From NCBI GenBank assembly GCA_944990035.1, contig CALYLX010000014.1, positions 107,263-171,262 of the forward strand: a stretch of DNA of 64,000 bases, given 5' to 3'. The notes below the pieces were generated by a model. That model ran no database searches and was not told the origin of the DNA. It saw only the letters and a list, made by a program, of their open reading frames with translations. Both the position numbers and the translations under genes were made by a program. Source of the stretch: Clitopilus passeckerianus (Eukaryota; Basidiomycota; Agaricomycetes; Agaricales; Entolomataceae). Below are positions 1 to 11,102 of the stretch, piece after piece; position 1 is the first letter of the stretch; every line of letters starts with the position of its first letter.

Positions 1-339
1 TTGTCCTAATAGGTCGGTCGAAGTTTGAACTACAAACAATTTCCCCCGCCGAAGGCCAAATTAAGTGTGAAGATCTTGCGCTACCTCTGCGGGACGTCGC
101 CAGACGTTTTCAACATAACAGTAAGACTCTTTAAGCCAAATTTGCAGCAATAATGAATTTTTTGCCTGAGCAGACCCCCGGATAGGATACGTGACATCCC
201 TAATCTATACGGAAAAGGTATTTTAAGTTTCCAAAGCTACATGATGATTTGAATAAAGGTACGATTGGTTACTCCCACCTCTCAAAGTATGATTTCCCGA
301 TGTGGGCCGAAGAGATTCACTTTCCTTTGGACAAGGCCT

Positions 340-822
340 GTAAGCACATCCAACGTCAGATGACTTCGAGATGTTGACGCTGGATTTGTTCAAGGCAGTT
401 ATCACGGACAGCATCATCGATGGACCAACCAGCTGCCTTGAAGGCGTACTCGCACATCAATATAAATCCGCTATGATCTTTGAGGAATACATTTTCCCCG
501 AGAGTGGCTCTGGCTCTGCGAAAATATATCGAGGAGACATGCAGTCGGTTGGGGTAGATGATTCCAGGGAATTTGGACCCTACTCTTCAGTCTCCTTCCT
601 TTGTCTGTCGATCTCGCCCTGGCGTTGGCTGTAAAGGATTCACTGCCGAACGGCCTTGCGTGGCGGTGGAGCTCCAATTATTAAGGGGCATGTTATTGAC
701 GACTTGGAACGAGCTGTCTCCCCGCAGTACACCCGAAAGGAACATAGTGTACTTCGCATATCCCCCAGGGAGGTCCCCTTTTGTGTGGGAGACAAAGATT
801 GAAAACACGGTTTTGATCATGC
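340..822 (-). pseudogene. FunK1 kinase C-terminal tail relic (a)
   Basis: The minus strand encodes pieces that align with the C-terminal tail of the complete FunK1 genes at 11521-14166 and 16094-18538. One run holds VFSIFVSHTKGD and GGYAKYTMF, where the intact gene has VFSTFISHTNGD and GGYVKHAMF. Farther along, in another frame, VFLKDHSGF and GWSIDDAVRDNC match AFLKDHSAF and GWPIKDAAHDNC. The pieces are in different frames and no kinase core (HRD or DWD motif) is present. It is therefore a broken 3' fragment of a FunK1 gene, not a functional gene. Limits are approximate. Confidence 0.75.
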
Positions 823-1334
823 TGAAGCCCTTCGATAGGATTCAGATTGGGCCCTCGAGAAGACAAACAGGCCCTACTAAACGTAAACGATTATTGTAAT
901 TCATATTTGTTTGTTCTCTGGGACTTAGATTGTGGACTCAACAACCTCTCCAAGAAATCAGGAAAAGTTGCTTACCTTGCTAGGTTGGGCGCTAAGCACT
1001 CTTAGTAAGTAAAAAGACAAACTCGAATGTGGGTGTCATGCGTGATCCACTGGCAACACGACAGTTTAGAGCAAGTCGAAGCGCGTCGTCATACCAGGGA
1101 GGACGCATGTCTCCACATAGCAAAACAAAGAAGCGATGAGGGTGCGTGCTTTCTGGCGGTGATCTGCTAAATTCCGGACTCATGACCTCTCCTCATAAGG
1201 TCTCAAAAAATATTTATTACATACTTTTCAAGTTTGGTACAAGTCATTCATAGAAAATATTGGCACTTCGATACGAAATAGCAGAACGCGTAAGAAACGT
1301 TACATTCCACACCGACAATTGTACGAATCACGGA
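823..1334. other. Intergenic, no gene seen
   Basis: This stretch lies between the FunK1 relic and the 3' end of the GH62 gene. Only short unsupported open frames are present. It probably includes the 3' untranslated region of the GH62 gene, which is read leftward. Confidence 0.5.
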
Positions 1335-2661
1335 TTAGCAGTTGGTCTGGGTAAGGAGAGCGAGTTTCCAGGGGAGTAAGTTGTAGTCACCTCCAGCGGT
1401 GGGGCTGATACCCTGGTAGAGGTAGCGCATACCGCATGCACTGATGGACATGGTCTGATCAACGTTCGTGCGGACCGCCTCGCCGTGGCTGATATCCTTG
1501 GTCCAGGCGGAACCGCTGAATGCAACATTGTTGGCACCCGCAAACGGATTGGACTGCGATGCAGCGAGCTGAGCCCATGAGCCGCTGAGGCTTTTCGAGC
1601 TCCAGGAGCGGAAGTATCTGCGACCGTCGCTGCCGATGCACTCGACGATGAGGAGGTAGGTATCGCCAACCTTGTAGACGTTGGATGCCTCAAAGAGGTC
1701 GTTCTTGGCGGCCTGGATAGCAATGACAGGTTCGCTCATGCCGTTGGGGAAGTTGCTGACGGATGTCTGCGAGCGATAGAGGTGACCGTTATCGTCGGAG
1801 GAGAAGAGGTGGCAGTTGGCTGAGTCGCAAATGACCCACATGTCGACCCAGTAACCGTTGCCGATGTTGTTTTGAATCGTGCTGGGCACACCATTGTAGA
1901 AGTTCTTAGGGGCGGTCCAACCTGCGGGATTGCTGATGTCGGAGTTGGTGGAGTATGCCGCATTACCGTTCTGGAAGATGAGGTACCACTTGTTCTGCGG
2001 AGCCATAAAGAACACCTGGGGGGCGGCACGGTAGCCTGAACCGATCGGGGTCTGGTCGAGGTAATGATAGGTCGCCGACCCTGCCTGATTGAAGTCGGTG
2101 AAGCTCAGATAAACCATGTTGTAACCTCCGGACGTCGCGGTACTGGCGAAGACGTGGTATTTGCCATTGTAGTATACGATGGAGGGATCCTTGAGGGCAG
2201 CAATGTTTCGGCCATCTGACTTAGGGCCAATGAGTGCACCGCTCGAGCTCCATTTGAAGCTAGAGGGGAGGGTTGCGCCGCTGCTAGGAGCAGTGTTGGT
2301 GGCAGAGGTGGTGGTAGGAACCGTCGGCGTTGTGGATGAGCCTGGGAGGCATTGGGAGTACCATTCTGAATGTAATTTAGCAGGGACTAGTGCAACTCGC
2401 GATAGCTGTTACTCACGGTTCGAATACGTACATACGCCCTGGTCACATGTCGTTGAGCCACTAAGAGAACGGTTGGCTACCTCTGTGGTCATCGTGCAAA
2501 TAAATCAGTCATACCTGTAACCTTCCTATAATCGCAAAAGTCAGTAAGGAGCGTGCGATGAACGATGATTCAATACGTACGCCGCCGCACTGTCCATAGA
2601 GAGGTACGCTGGCCAAAGCGACCGAGATTGTCATAGAGAGGACGATAAGAGCTTGAAGCAT
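1335..2661 (-). CDS. Secreted GH62 alpha-L-arabinofuranosidase with N-terminal CBM1
   Basis: This enzyme releases arabinose side chains from arabinoxylan outside the cell. I read four exons (2581-2661, 2515-2525, 2417-2460, 1335-2365) giving about 388 residues. They encode a signal peptide (residues 1 to about 18), a CBM1 cellulose-binding module with YGQCGG, the middle TCDQGVC and the end WYSQCLP, a Ser/Thr-rich linker, and a GH62 domain from about residue 70 to the end. GH62 hallmarks include DPSIVYYNGKYHVF, WVDMWVICDS and DISHGEAVR, whose Glu fits the proposed catalytic acid. The start was chosen because it gives a signal peptide directly before the CBM1. Exon 2 is only 11 nt, yet the reading frame and the CBM1 consensus hold across it. 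The carbohydrate-binding module suggests targeting to plant cell walls. No frameshift or lesion is seen. Confidence 0.93.
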
Positions 2662-3969
2662 TGTAGGCGATAGCTATGGTGAGGAGCATTTTCTTCGTTG
2701 TCATGCGCTTTTATATTTGCAGCAGAGGCTGGTTGGAAAAATGGCGGGGAAAGATGAAGTGGTAACTGGGGTTCGATGTTGGGGCCAAGCGAGAAATACA
2801 GAAGTCCGCTGTCAAGTGCGGGATAATAGGGCGGGCCGCCAGAGTAGAGGAATGAATTGTAGGTCAGTCAGGTGAAGTACTTCAGGGTAAGAGAGTGAGC
2901 AGGTACTTGACGCGCCAGTGGTGGAGGGACCGGGTATTTTTGGACCGATTGACATAAAGATGCAGAAGAATTTGCTGATGTAATACTCGCGTCGCTAGTC
3001 GCCTGGAGGTGGCTCAGAGATGATATTTCCGCCCTTTCTCCTTGAACCTGGTTTGGACTTTTAGTTCACATAGTGATCTGCAGTGCCATCCGTCATGTGG
3101 TTGAGGCAGAATGATATAGCCTGAAGTTGGGAGAAATCGTGGAGACAAGGGTGGGCTTGGGTAAAGGAGTGGTCAGCTTGTTTCGGGCCCTTACAGACAG
3201 GTACGGATCACCCATTTTTACGATACATGGTATTAGGGAGCATAGTCTCCAAATTGGTCGTCCACCGTACGCAGCGAGTCACCTCGCTTATTGTCGTTTC
3301 TGTCGTGCTCGAACCGGCCATTTGTCTTGGAGAATCGCGGGACTCTGACAAAGTTGATATGTGGAGGGTCCCGTTCATGCTCGCGGTTTTGGGTCAGCTG
3401 GATAACAGTGCAACTAGCGAATGTGGGAGTCGTCCTTGTTGGTACAGGGAGAGGCGTACCGAGTAGTGAAGTAATCTACGAGCAAAAAAGAATCAATCCT
3501 AAGCAGAAATGATACGGAGAAGAATCTAACCACAAGTTGACGAGCAGTCGCGCAAAGACCACTTTTGGTATCCTGTAGCTGACCGTACGGGAGTTGTCTC
3601 ATATTTACAGTAGTTTCAGATGTTGAACGCAAACTGTTACCTTGCCCGTGGGCAGCGGGATCGACGTCCTCGCTGACAAGTTGGTCGTCGTTGGAGAGTC
3701 GAGTCCTTGTGGTTTTACCATTGTCTCCGTTCTTCTCCCCGACCACCCATTCCAGGGAAGATTGCGAGGCGCTCGGACAACTCGCGCGGACACCGTTTGG
3801 ACCGTATCTGAACGAGGCCCCATTACGAGTGAGGTTCCGGTTAGAACTTGACTTGGAAAGCGTCGACAAACTGCAACGTCCCATGTCCCAACCTTTTGCA
3901 TTCAATTTTGGCAGTGGCAGCTTACAAGTCAGAAGGCAGAGGGGGTGAGGAGAGAAGGGATAGCACAAA
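2662..3969. other. GH62 upstream region and gene-poor spacer
   Basis: The first few hundred bases right of 2661 are the likely promoter of the GH62 gene, which is read leftward. Farther right are only unsupported open frames. The longest, 3414-3992 on the minus strand (192 codons), has no recognisable domain and borders the second FunK1 relic. Confidence 0.5.
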
Positions 3970-4400
3970 CGGGCACCTGAGAGTTCCTCCAAGTACTTTC
4001 CGGGCTAGATGACCGATGACCCCAGGGTGTAGGCACTGTTTTACCTAGCGGTTATCGTAGGGAGCGTCCTCGATGGGTAAACCCTCCGAGACCCCTGGGG
4101 GTGTCCTCCCACCTGAGTATCAATGTACATAGTATGATCTCGAAGGAATGCTTTCTCCCTCGATACCGGCTCTAGCTCTTCCAAATTATATCAATACATC
4201 TTGGGGTCCGCTGGCGCAAAGAATTCGGGGGGAGCTGGACGCTGCCGTTCAGCCTTCCTCGTTTGTCTTCCGATCTCGTCCTGGAGTTGGGGAAGGAAGA
4301 TAAATTGCTCAACGGCTTTGATGGTAGTGGGTATTCACGTATTGAGAGGCTCGTTTTCTATGAGTTCTGAGGCAGATTCTCCATCACTTGTAGAATGCCC
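3970..4400 (-). pseudogene. FunK1 kinase C-terminal tail relic (b)
   Basis: At the nucleotide level this region follows the tail exon of the intact FunK1 gene at 11640-11990 in order: the segment around ctgagagttcctccaagtac, the segment around gaatgctttctccctcg, and the segment around ggggggagctgg. On the minus strand LPIEDAPYDN corresponds to WPIKDAAHDN of the intact copy. Stops and indels break the frame and no kinase domain is present. Like relic (a), it is a 3' fragment only, in the same orientation as the complete copies. Confidence 0.7.
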
Positions 4401-5896
4401 CTAGGCCTGCTAACAAATATGTCGTGCTTCAACGCGATAAAGTTAGGTGTTATATACAGACTATAGCAGGAACAACATTGTGCAAGACATTGTGAGAAAA
4501 CCACTCAGCGACCCATACATGGTTTTGAGGAGATGAATTTCCAGGAGCCCTTTGATACAGTAAGTAGTTTCGGAAATGGTTGTCCGCGCATGATTTTGAT
4601 CGAATCAAGGATTAAGAATTCAGAAAATGCCAAAAAATGGAAAGAAATGTGAAGACTCCCCTCAAGCTTGACATCCGCATCCATTTTGACATACTAAGGT
4701 GGTTGGAGTGCATATGAATCACTGAGAAAGGTAATCTAGGTGCAAGAACGAAACATCGGCGGGTACTAGTGTAGTATTACGGACCACACAGCTGAAGCTT
4801 TCAAGGAAGCACCCAACCAGAATCTGCTCGCCACCTTCAGGGTGAGTTATTTGACCACAAGTGCAACGAATACAGAAAGCTTCATGCCAACATTGGCAGC
4901 ACTGTATGCAATGTTATTAGCCAAAGCTGAGGATTCGTATGACTTCATGCGCCACCTCAAACGGATCCAGAACCGAACACCATTATCAAACTAGCGAAGG
5001 CACAACAGAGAAGAAATAACTGGATCGAAAATACACTATATATTGGAGATGCAAGAAGCCTAATGGGCTGAATTCCGCCAAGTTGGTGCTAATATGACAA
5101 GGTAGCAGCATAGACATTGTGCGACCAAAGGCACAGCTCTCAGGCTGAAACCACTTCTCCGATGGCCTGCCTCAAAAAACACATTCAAAACTCACTTATA
5201 TGTCTGCTGAAGGCTTAAATAACCTGAGGAGCCGGAGACAAAGAGCCTGGATGGGATCAATAAGAGTATGTATGAGGGCCGGCCTCCAGCCGTTACACAC
5301 GACCGCTCCATTAACATGAAGTGGGGGTACGATTATGGGAGGTGATAATATCCCTCCTAAAGGCTAAAGCTCCGTGAAAAGTCCGTATAATATCGTCAAT
5401 TTTTTACGATTGTCAGGTATTGTTTTGAATCCCATCAATTTCGGTCGATTGAGAAATTGAAGCCTAACCGACTTGAACACATCGCGTCCTTGGTGTGAAG
5501 TCATACCTCTGAGTGACTTAGGTGAATTTCAAGGACTTGAAGCACTTCAATGCACCCTTCCAGTGCTGTCATCGTCAGTCCGTGGATGACAAATCCATCC
5601 AACTGTTTTCTCCTAACCACCTTCAAGTTCTCCACCCGATCTTTTCTTTGACTCCAGCGTTGGCTCACACGCATGGATTCGATATGCCGGTTCCAAACCT
5701 AAGATACTCTTGGAAAGGTAAGTGAACATTGTTTCTGGGTTGAATTGATTAAGTGAAACCATGGAAGTGACTACAGTCAAATTCCTCTTATTCTATAGCC
5801 GTCTAACTACATAATTCCTATTATTACATACCTTTCCGGGTCCACGCAATTGGTAGGCGGGGAGTTATGAACTTCACTCCCTTATTCAGTAATACT
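4401..5896. other. Gene-poor region, possibly decayed repeat
   Basis: About 1.5 kb with stops in all frames and no convincing exon chain. A stretch near 4820-5040 stays open for about 50 codons on the plus strand but matches nothing I recognise. It might be a decayed mobile element, but the sequence does not show one. Confidence 0.4.
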
Positions 5897-5946
5897 ATTC
5901 GGACCTTAGTGTTTTAACCCCGGACCGGTGTTTTAACTTTGCGTCA
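5897..5946 (+). repeat. Left terminal inverted repeat of putative element
   Basis: A 50-bp block made of two directly repeated units, each containing GGACC followed two or three bases later by GTGTTTTAAC. Its inverted partner is split between 11103-11127 and 11261-11284. Confidence 0.65.
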
Positions 5947-6174
5947 TACACGCACTTCCGCTCCTTATTTAGGCTTCGGCTTCCTTCAACCTATAGAAAC
6001 TTGTGTTACCAATAGGTATGGTAATGCTAAAGGTGTGCAGATCTCTCCCAGGTTCTGCCAATTGCACAGATATAGCAAAATGCACCCTGTATGGTGTCTG
6101 ATATCGTTCGGATAAACGATAGGTTGGTCAGCTTATTCCGTGGTTTGGGATAAGAAAGATCAATGTACCCCAAG

Positions 6175-6290
6175 CCGCCGGGTCCCCGGAGGACCCCTTG
6201 GGGACCCCACGTGACGCTTATGCAATCCGTTCCCACCCACCCACTGGCACATTAGGGGGTCCCCCCGAGGTCCCCCGGCCCTCCTGGCCT
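6175..6290. repeat. GC-rich GGGGACC/GGTCCCC palindromic cluster
   Basis: Short complementary GGTCC and GGACC tracts alternate here, for example ggtccccggaggacccc and gggggtcccccc. They could fold locally and resemble the GGACC core of the element's terminal repeats. Function unknown. Confidence 0.4.
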
Positions 6291-6461
6291 CCTAAACCGG
6301 TCTCCCCGGCTGCCGAGCGTGCTGCCGAGCCTCCAGCGGCCGAGAAAGAGGGGGAAACCTCGAACGGTGGGTCGAGGAAACCACCGGTCGGTTGGAGCTG
6401 GACAGACATGACGCGTGCCCTTTCCTTTCTGGGCGCGCGTTATTTGCGTCTGTTTATCCTT

Positions 6462-6507
6462 TGCCAGAAAGTGGTTGAGGGCGCGAGCCATTGTCCACTT
6501 TCTGGCA
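6462..6507. repeat. Perfect 13-bp inverted repeat (hairpin 1)
   Basis: TGCCAGAAAGTGG at 6462-6474 pairs with CCACTTTCTGGCA at 6495-6507 across a 20-nt loop. Confidence 0.85.
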
Positions 6508-6655
6508 GCATGTCAATGGAGAGCTCCCTGGGCGCGAAAACTTCTGGAACTATTAGCTGCTTGTATGTACATAGATACTCCCTGAAAAAGAACTGAGAAA
6601 CGTCGAATGGAAGAGCCCTGAAGCCCGTTCACGGCAAGCAACAGAATCCGCGATC

Positions 6656-6699
6656 GGTTGAATTCTCGGTCAAGAAATGTGCAATCGGTGAATTCAACC
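6656..6699. repeat. Perfect 10-bp inverted repeat (hairpin 2)
   Basis: GGTTGAATTC at 6656-6665 pairs with GAATTCAACC at 6690-6699 across 24 nt. Confidence 0.8.
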
Positions 6700-6774
6700 C
6701 GCCAAATGTTGATCTCCCATTCAAAGGAATCCACGGATGGCAAATTAAATACCGCCGTTCGTGGAAATCCTCGT

Positions 6775-6825
6775 TTGAACAGAAACCTGGACCTTTGGAG
6801 TCCAAACGTCCAGGTTTCTGTTCAA
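6775..6825. repeat. Perfect 18-bp inverted repeat (hairpin 3)
   Basis: The arms TTGAACAGAAACCTGGAC (6775-6792) and GTCCAGGTTTCTGTTCAA (6808-6825) are exact complements. The 15-nt spacer itself contains TTTGGA and TCCAAA, so the whole can form a stem of about 25 bp with one C-C mismatch. Confidence 0.9.
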
Positions 6826-6902
6826 GGTGGCAGTGCACTCGCGGCGATGCCATCAAACCTCTTCAAATCCGTCGAATGAAGGCTTGGAAGTTAGAACGAT
6901 GA

Positions 6903-6920
6903 AACGGTGAAATCACCGTT
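6903..6920. repeat. 8-bp inverted repeat (hairpin 4)
   Basis: AACGGTGA and TCACCGTT are separated by two bases. This is the fourth hairpin within 460 bp upstream of the first element gene. Confidence 0.7.
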
Positions 6921-7374
6921 CGTGTGTGTATTCAATCTATTCAATGGAATGGAAGGGTTCCGCAAGGGAAAGGGGGGTAGAGATCTCAACGAAAGAGGTG
7001 ATCCTTAAGCCCCCCAGCTCTCGATGATACACAAGCTACACACTTCATTTAGAACACCAATGAACTGATCGCGAATTAGTGGACATCACAACTCACGCTG
7101 CTTGCGAATTTGAGCACCGGGTGAGCATCACAATCATTGATCCTACCTTGTGGGGGAGTGGACTCCGATAGTAAGCAACACGCAGTTGTTCAGTAAGGAC
7201 ATCTGTCAAGTTGAAATGGGAGTATTAACAGGCTTAGTTATTTCAGCAGCTTGATCCACCAGACGCAAGAATTCTCGATTGAGGTTTCAACCGTTCGATC
7301 GAAATGAGGTTAGTACTTCAAGTTCACCCACTTTCCCCCTAAATGTTTCAACTTGAACTCACATTCTTCACCCC

Positions 7375-8971
7375 ATGTCAGATACCTCCGCGGCCCAAAC
7401 TGCCTCTCAGAGCCGCCGCTCTTTCGAAGAGAGCGATCGAGAGTAAGTCATTTCTTGCATTTGAATGTTGTGCAGTTCGACTAATCTGCCTACTCTAACA
7501 GGTCACTCGAGGCAATGCTGCGACCGGCACTCGTTCAGCTGGTTGAGGCTGAGATGGACCATTGGCCCGCAGAATCGGCAGGCCGTTTCAACCGCTCAAA
7601 GGCAAACAAGGTTTCGATGATTAACGCTCTTGTGGATCAACGCAATGGTTTCACGACCGTCCTCCCTCCAAGTCGCTTAGTCGAAGAGGGTCCAATTGAG
7701 GAGCCACACCCACAGCCGGCGTCTGAACAGCAGATCAGCAGGGTCCAGGAGGTAAGATTTCTACTATAGAATCCCTTCTATCGTACATTAACTAGTGATT
7801 GATCCCAGGCCTCACTTTTCGAAGTCACTGTGTGTATCGAGGATCGGCGCACTTCCCCTCCTGAACACTCAGTGGTCGACATAAATTTGCAGCCCTCCCC
7901 AGGCAGCCTCGCGCACCCAGCTACAGATTTTTCATTCACAGTCACGCCGCTGGACATAATCCAGGCTGTTCAAGGCAGCATGGTTCGCATTCGGGGTAAT
8001 GGTAAGTCCAGTTCTATTGACATTTCTTGCCTGCCTTGTTAACGACTCTCTTAGACTCAGTTGTGGTTGGACTATCAGAACATATCAGAGGGAAAGACCA
8101 CACCCGATGGCTGGTCGAAGGCCCTGTTCCCGACTTACCAAGTCTAGCTCCTGACTCAATAGCTGACACTGTAAATGTCAACCTTCATGAAGTATCCCTT
8201 ATTGTGAAACGTGTAAGCTTTGTCTGTTCATGCTTTCCGACATCTGCTCTAACGTCAACTTCTCCTTTCTGCAGAACCCTGGGGCCGAACTTGGTCCCCA
8301 TCTTCACGGTGTGTCAATTCTTCTTCTTGCTGTTCAATAAATTGATAATAACATTTCTTATATTGAAGATTTCCGAAACGAAGGTGAACTCCAGGCAGCG
8401 CTGTCTCGCTCTGATTCTGATTTCAAGCCTCTCTTAGCCGCCCGCAGCAGAGCAAGGCGCAATGAGGAGCGTAGGCGCAATTCCACCATACCTTCTACTC
8501 AGGCCAGTAGTAGTAAGCTCCGAGAACTGGTCGATCAACGGCCAGGCTACAGTGATTTCCAAAGTGGATATCATCTGCAGCTTCAGAACTCGGCAGTGGT
8601 GAGGCATTGGAAGTTTGCTGCTGACTTCAAGGCGGAATATTACAAGAAGAAGATGTTTAATACAGTACGTTATTTGACTTGAAGTCGTCATTTGAAGACT
8701 CCTAACCTGAAGTTTGAATTCGTTTCAGGACAAAAGGGTTACAATGGAGATGCTAGCCTCTGCACTTGGCGTTGGCTTGACATGGTTGTCTGAAGCCTGC
8801 GAAGGGCATGAATTAGCAGTCAAGTATGGGCGAAACGGACCCCAAGAAGCATTAGAAGTTGTCTCTAGGCTCGAAGAGGCCAGCCAATCTTCTCCCGGGG
8901 GCAAGGTAGAGCTGCTTGCCTTTCTTCGTAGCTGGGAGAGAGGTGGGAGGGCAGTTCAAGGTGCTGCGTAA
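7375..8971 (+). CDS. Element gene A, protein of unknown function
   Basis: I read seven exons with in-frame GT-AG junctions and about 410 residues. The start at 7375 (MSDTSAAQTA) is the first Met upstream of a consistent exon chain; the stop is at 8969-8971. The N-terminal quarter is acidic and Pro-rich, the middle has an Arg-rich patch (AARSRARRNEERRR), and the C-terminal part is mostly helical with a Tyr/Lys-rich stretch (FKAEYYKKKMF). I recognise no domain. It lies inside the putative TIR element and converges on gene B with 99 bp between the stop codons, which suggests the two genes move together. The intact frame over seven exons argues that the gene is, or recently was, under selection. 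A DNA-binding or accessory transposition role is possible but unproven. Confidence 0.7.
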
Positions 8972-9070
8972 AATAGGTATATTTTTATTTTGAAAGTAGA
9001 TTACAGGCTTTGGTGTACTTATTACGTTACAATAAAAATCTATAGTATGAAAATTCTCTATAAACTACGT

Positions 9071-10273
9071 CTAGTGTGCTAAAATAGCTGCGTTTGAGAC
9101 GATGTCGTTGAAGTTTTTGCCCTGTTCCTTTGACAAGAACTCACTGAAAGCACGAGCGTGCTTGAGATGAGGAGTTTGGCGAGTTGGAACTGGGAATTTG
9201 GCGTCAAGGAACCGTAACGCGACCCCAGCATTCCAGCCAGATTTGGCGGCGAGCTCAGTGATGAGGCTGATGATCTTGTTGCGTCTTGAGAATAATGTCT
9301 TCTCTGCCTTGACGTTGCGCCGCCACCGAGCGCCCCAACGAGTGTTGAGCTGGACAATAGAAAGATGTCCGCCTCGGCCAAGGTTCCACTCATCCCAAAC
9401 ATCCTGAATCGAGAGCTCAGTATCGGATGGGAGCTTGTATACAGGGAGCCACTCGTCGGGGGTTGCTGAGGAGGATGAGCTCACCCACTCGAAGAAGTGG
9501 TGCTGTAGGCGCTCAGTGGTGAACATGACTTCGAGTTTCTTGATCTCTTCTATTTGCTGAGTGCGAAGCAGTGGATCTGCTGAGAGTGGAAAGACTGTCG
9601 GTGGATACATGGGAGCGGCTGGTATGGATTCTATCGGCAGGCCGCCGGTAGGGCTTTCAATGGGGTTCACAAGTTTGGTCGACTCAGAGGGCGCGGGTGG
9701 ATCAGGCTGGGTTGGAGGTGTAGGTAGGTGTTGAAGAACTGGAGGCCAAGATGGTTAGCATCTCAGTAGAGTTCAAAAAGAATATATATCCTCACCTGAT
9801 GCCTTCGCCTTCTTGGACCGGCTCATGGCTGCAAGCGCCTCCTCACGAGCAGAAGCCAAATCCTCACGCTGTCGTTCAGCCTGGTCCTGCTGGAAGAAAT
9901 CCAGGTATCGCTTGAACTGCCGCTTGTATGCCGACTCAGTCCCCTTGCCTGACCTCATAGTATCACGCTGTTCCTGGCGTGTCTTGAAGGTCTGCTGTCG
10001 TAGAACTTCATTTTGGCTTTGAAGTCGAGCTTGATCCATGCGTATAGCGGCCGGAGATGCCCCAGGACGAGGTTCAGTGTTGGTTGTCTGCTTGACAGGC
10101 CCAGCAAATATGAATGTTGCCAAAGCCGCCAAATCGAAGGCAGGAGTTGAATCCTGGGTGCGCAGTCGTTTCAGGACTCTAGGGGAACTAGATGGACTTG
10201 CAGAGAGCGCGTCAAACCGACGCTTGGAGGGTGAAGTGGTCATTGGGCCCTCTGCAGGGGGTGGTTGGTCCAT
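9071..10273 (-). CDS. Element gene B, GCR1_C-like DNA-binding domain protein
   Basis: Two exons joined across an intron of about 55 nt near 9739-9795 give about 380 residues. The C-terminal region has DVWDEWNLGRGGHLSI, NTRWGARWRR and FSRRNKIISLI, which fits the GCR1_C DNA-binding domain known from fungal Crypton tyrosine recombinases and the yeast activator Gcr1. The central segment TESAYKRQFKRYLDFFQQDQ resembles a tyrosine-recombinase core-binding helix, but I see no recombinase catalytic domain with an R-H-R-Y set. A Pro-rich linker joins the halves. The N-terminus has Ser/Pro-rich basic stretches such as SPSKRRFDAL. The start at 10273 (MDQPPPAEG) is the first Met of the open exon. Family naming rests on motif recall and is moderately certain; the recombinase connection is inference. 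Confidence 0.68.
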
Positions 10274-10837
10274 GGTGTAAGGTGAGAGAATATGTGGCTC
10301 ACCTACTGGCTATCCGCTCTCTTTTTCACCACTATGGCCCCAGAACCACCCCTAGCTGATATTCCCCTTTGTTTGCAAGAAGATTTGAGGAAAACGAGGC
10401 AGCAGATGGCCCAAGAGGACAATGCAAGCCCGGACCGGGTTTCCAGCGGTCCCGTGTCGTGAGTTGACGAGATCACACCGTTTATGGGCAGTAACGCAAC
10501 GAAGACCAGCTCAGCACTTAGATAACACGCAAATAGACGAAATATAAGTTAAATTAGAAGGAATCTTATGATACAGGAAGGCGACGATGAACGATTGAGG
10601 GAATGCTGACGCCCGGCTAGATGTGAGAAAAGAGCGCCGGCCACCACCAGAATCTCACCCTGCCGAGGTTGTGCCGAGTGATGGGACCACCCGATATGGC
10701 TTGCCCCGACAGCCCCTCTTGGTGTGCGCGACCGTGTATCCAACCGTTTACCTCAAACGGAGGTCACCCCCGCCAGTGGCCCCTTGGTCATACACTCTAT
10801 GTAGACAAAACTCCGACCGATCTTTCCATATCTGGCA

Positions 10838-10855
10838 GCGCTCATCAATGAGCGC
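10838..10855. repeat. 8-bp inverted repeat (right hairpin 1)
   Basis: GCGCTCAT and ATGAGCGC flank two bases. The pairing continues outward as CTGG/CCAG after a two-base bulge. Confidence 0.7.
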
Positions 10856-10969
10856 CAGTGGTGCAACACTGTTGCCTGTACATGGCAAAGATTGGGCAAA
10901 GGCGCGTCAAGTGCCACAGATCGCCCCCAAGATGAATGAAAAAGGGCCGCCGGAATGTTCAGAAGGCTG

Positions 10970-10997
10970 TTGAGAGGCTACGCACCAAGCCTCTCAA
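10970..10997. repeat. 10-bp inverted repeat (right hairpin 2)
   Basis: TTGAGAGGCT (10970-10979) pairs exactly with AGCCTCTCAA (10988-10997) across 8 nt. Confidence 0.8.
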
Positions 10998-11102
10998 TGA
11001 TGAGGTGAAGCTGATTTTCCGATATGAAAAGCTAGCCTCTCGCTCAATTTGGACAATGACTGCTGAGTTTGAAGAAATATGATGACAAAGCGTTACTTTG
11101 TG

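Larger units (their letters stand above)
10274..11102. other. Right subterminal region of the element
   Basis: No gene is supported here. It likely holds the promoter of gene B, which is read leftward. Two compact hairpins lie at 10838-10855 and 10970-10997, mirroring the hairpin group on the left side. Confidence 0.5.

Noticed and set aside
3414..3992. Minus-strand open frame of 192 codons
   Set aside because: No domain, odd composition, and its start lies in the decayed FunK1 tail; no splice or homology support.
4401..5896. Possible decayed copia-like retroelement
   Set aside because: Translations in all frames gave no gag zinc knuckle, integrase or reverse transcriptase motif that I could defend.
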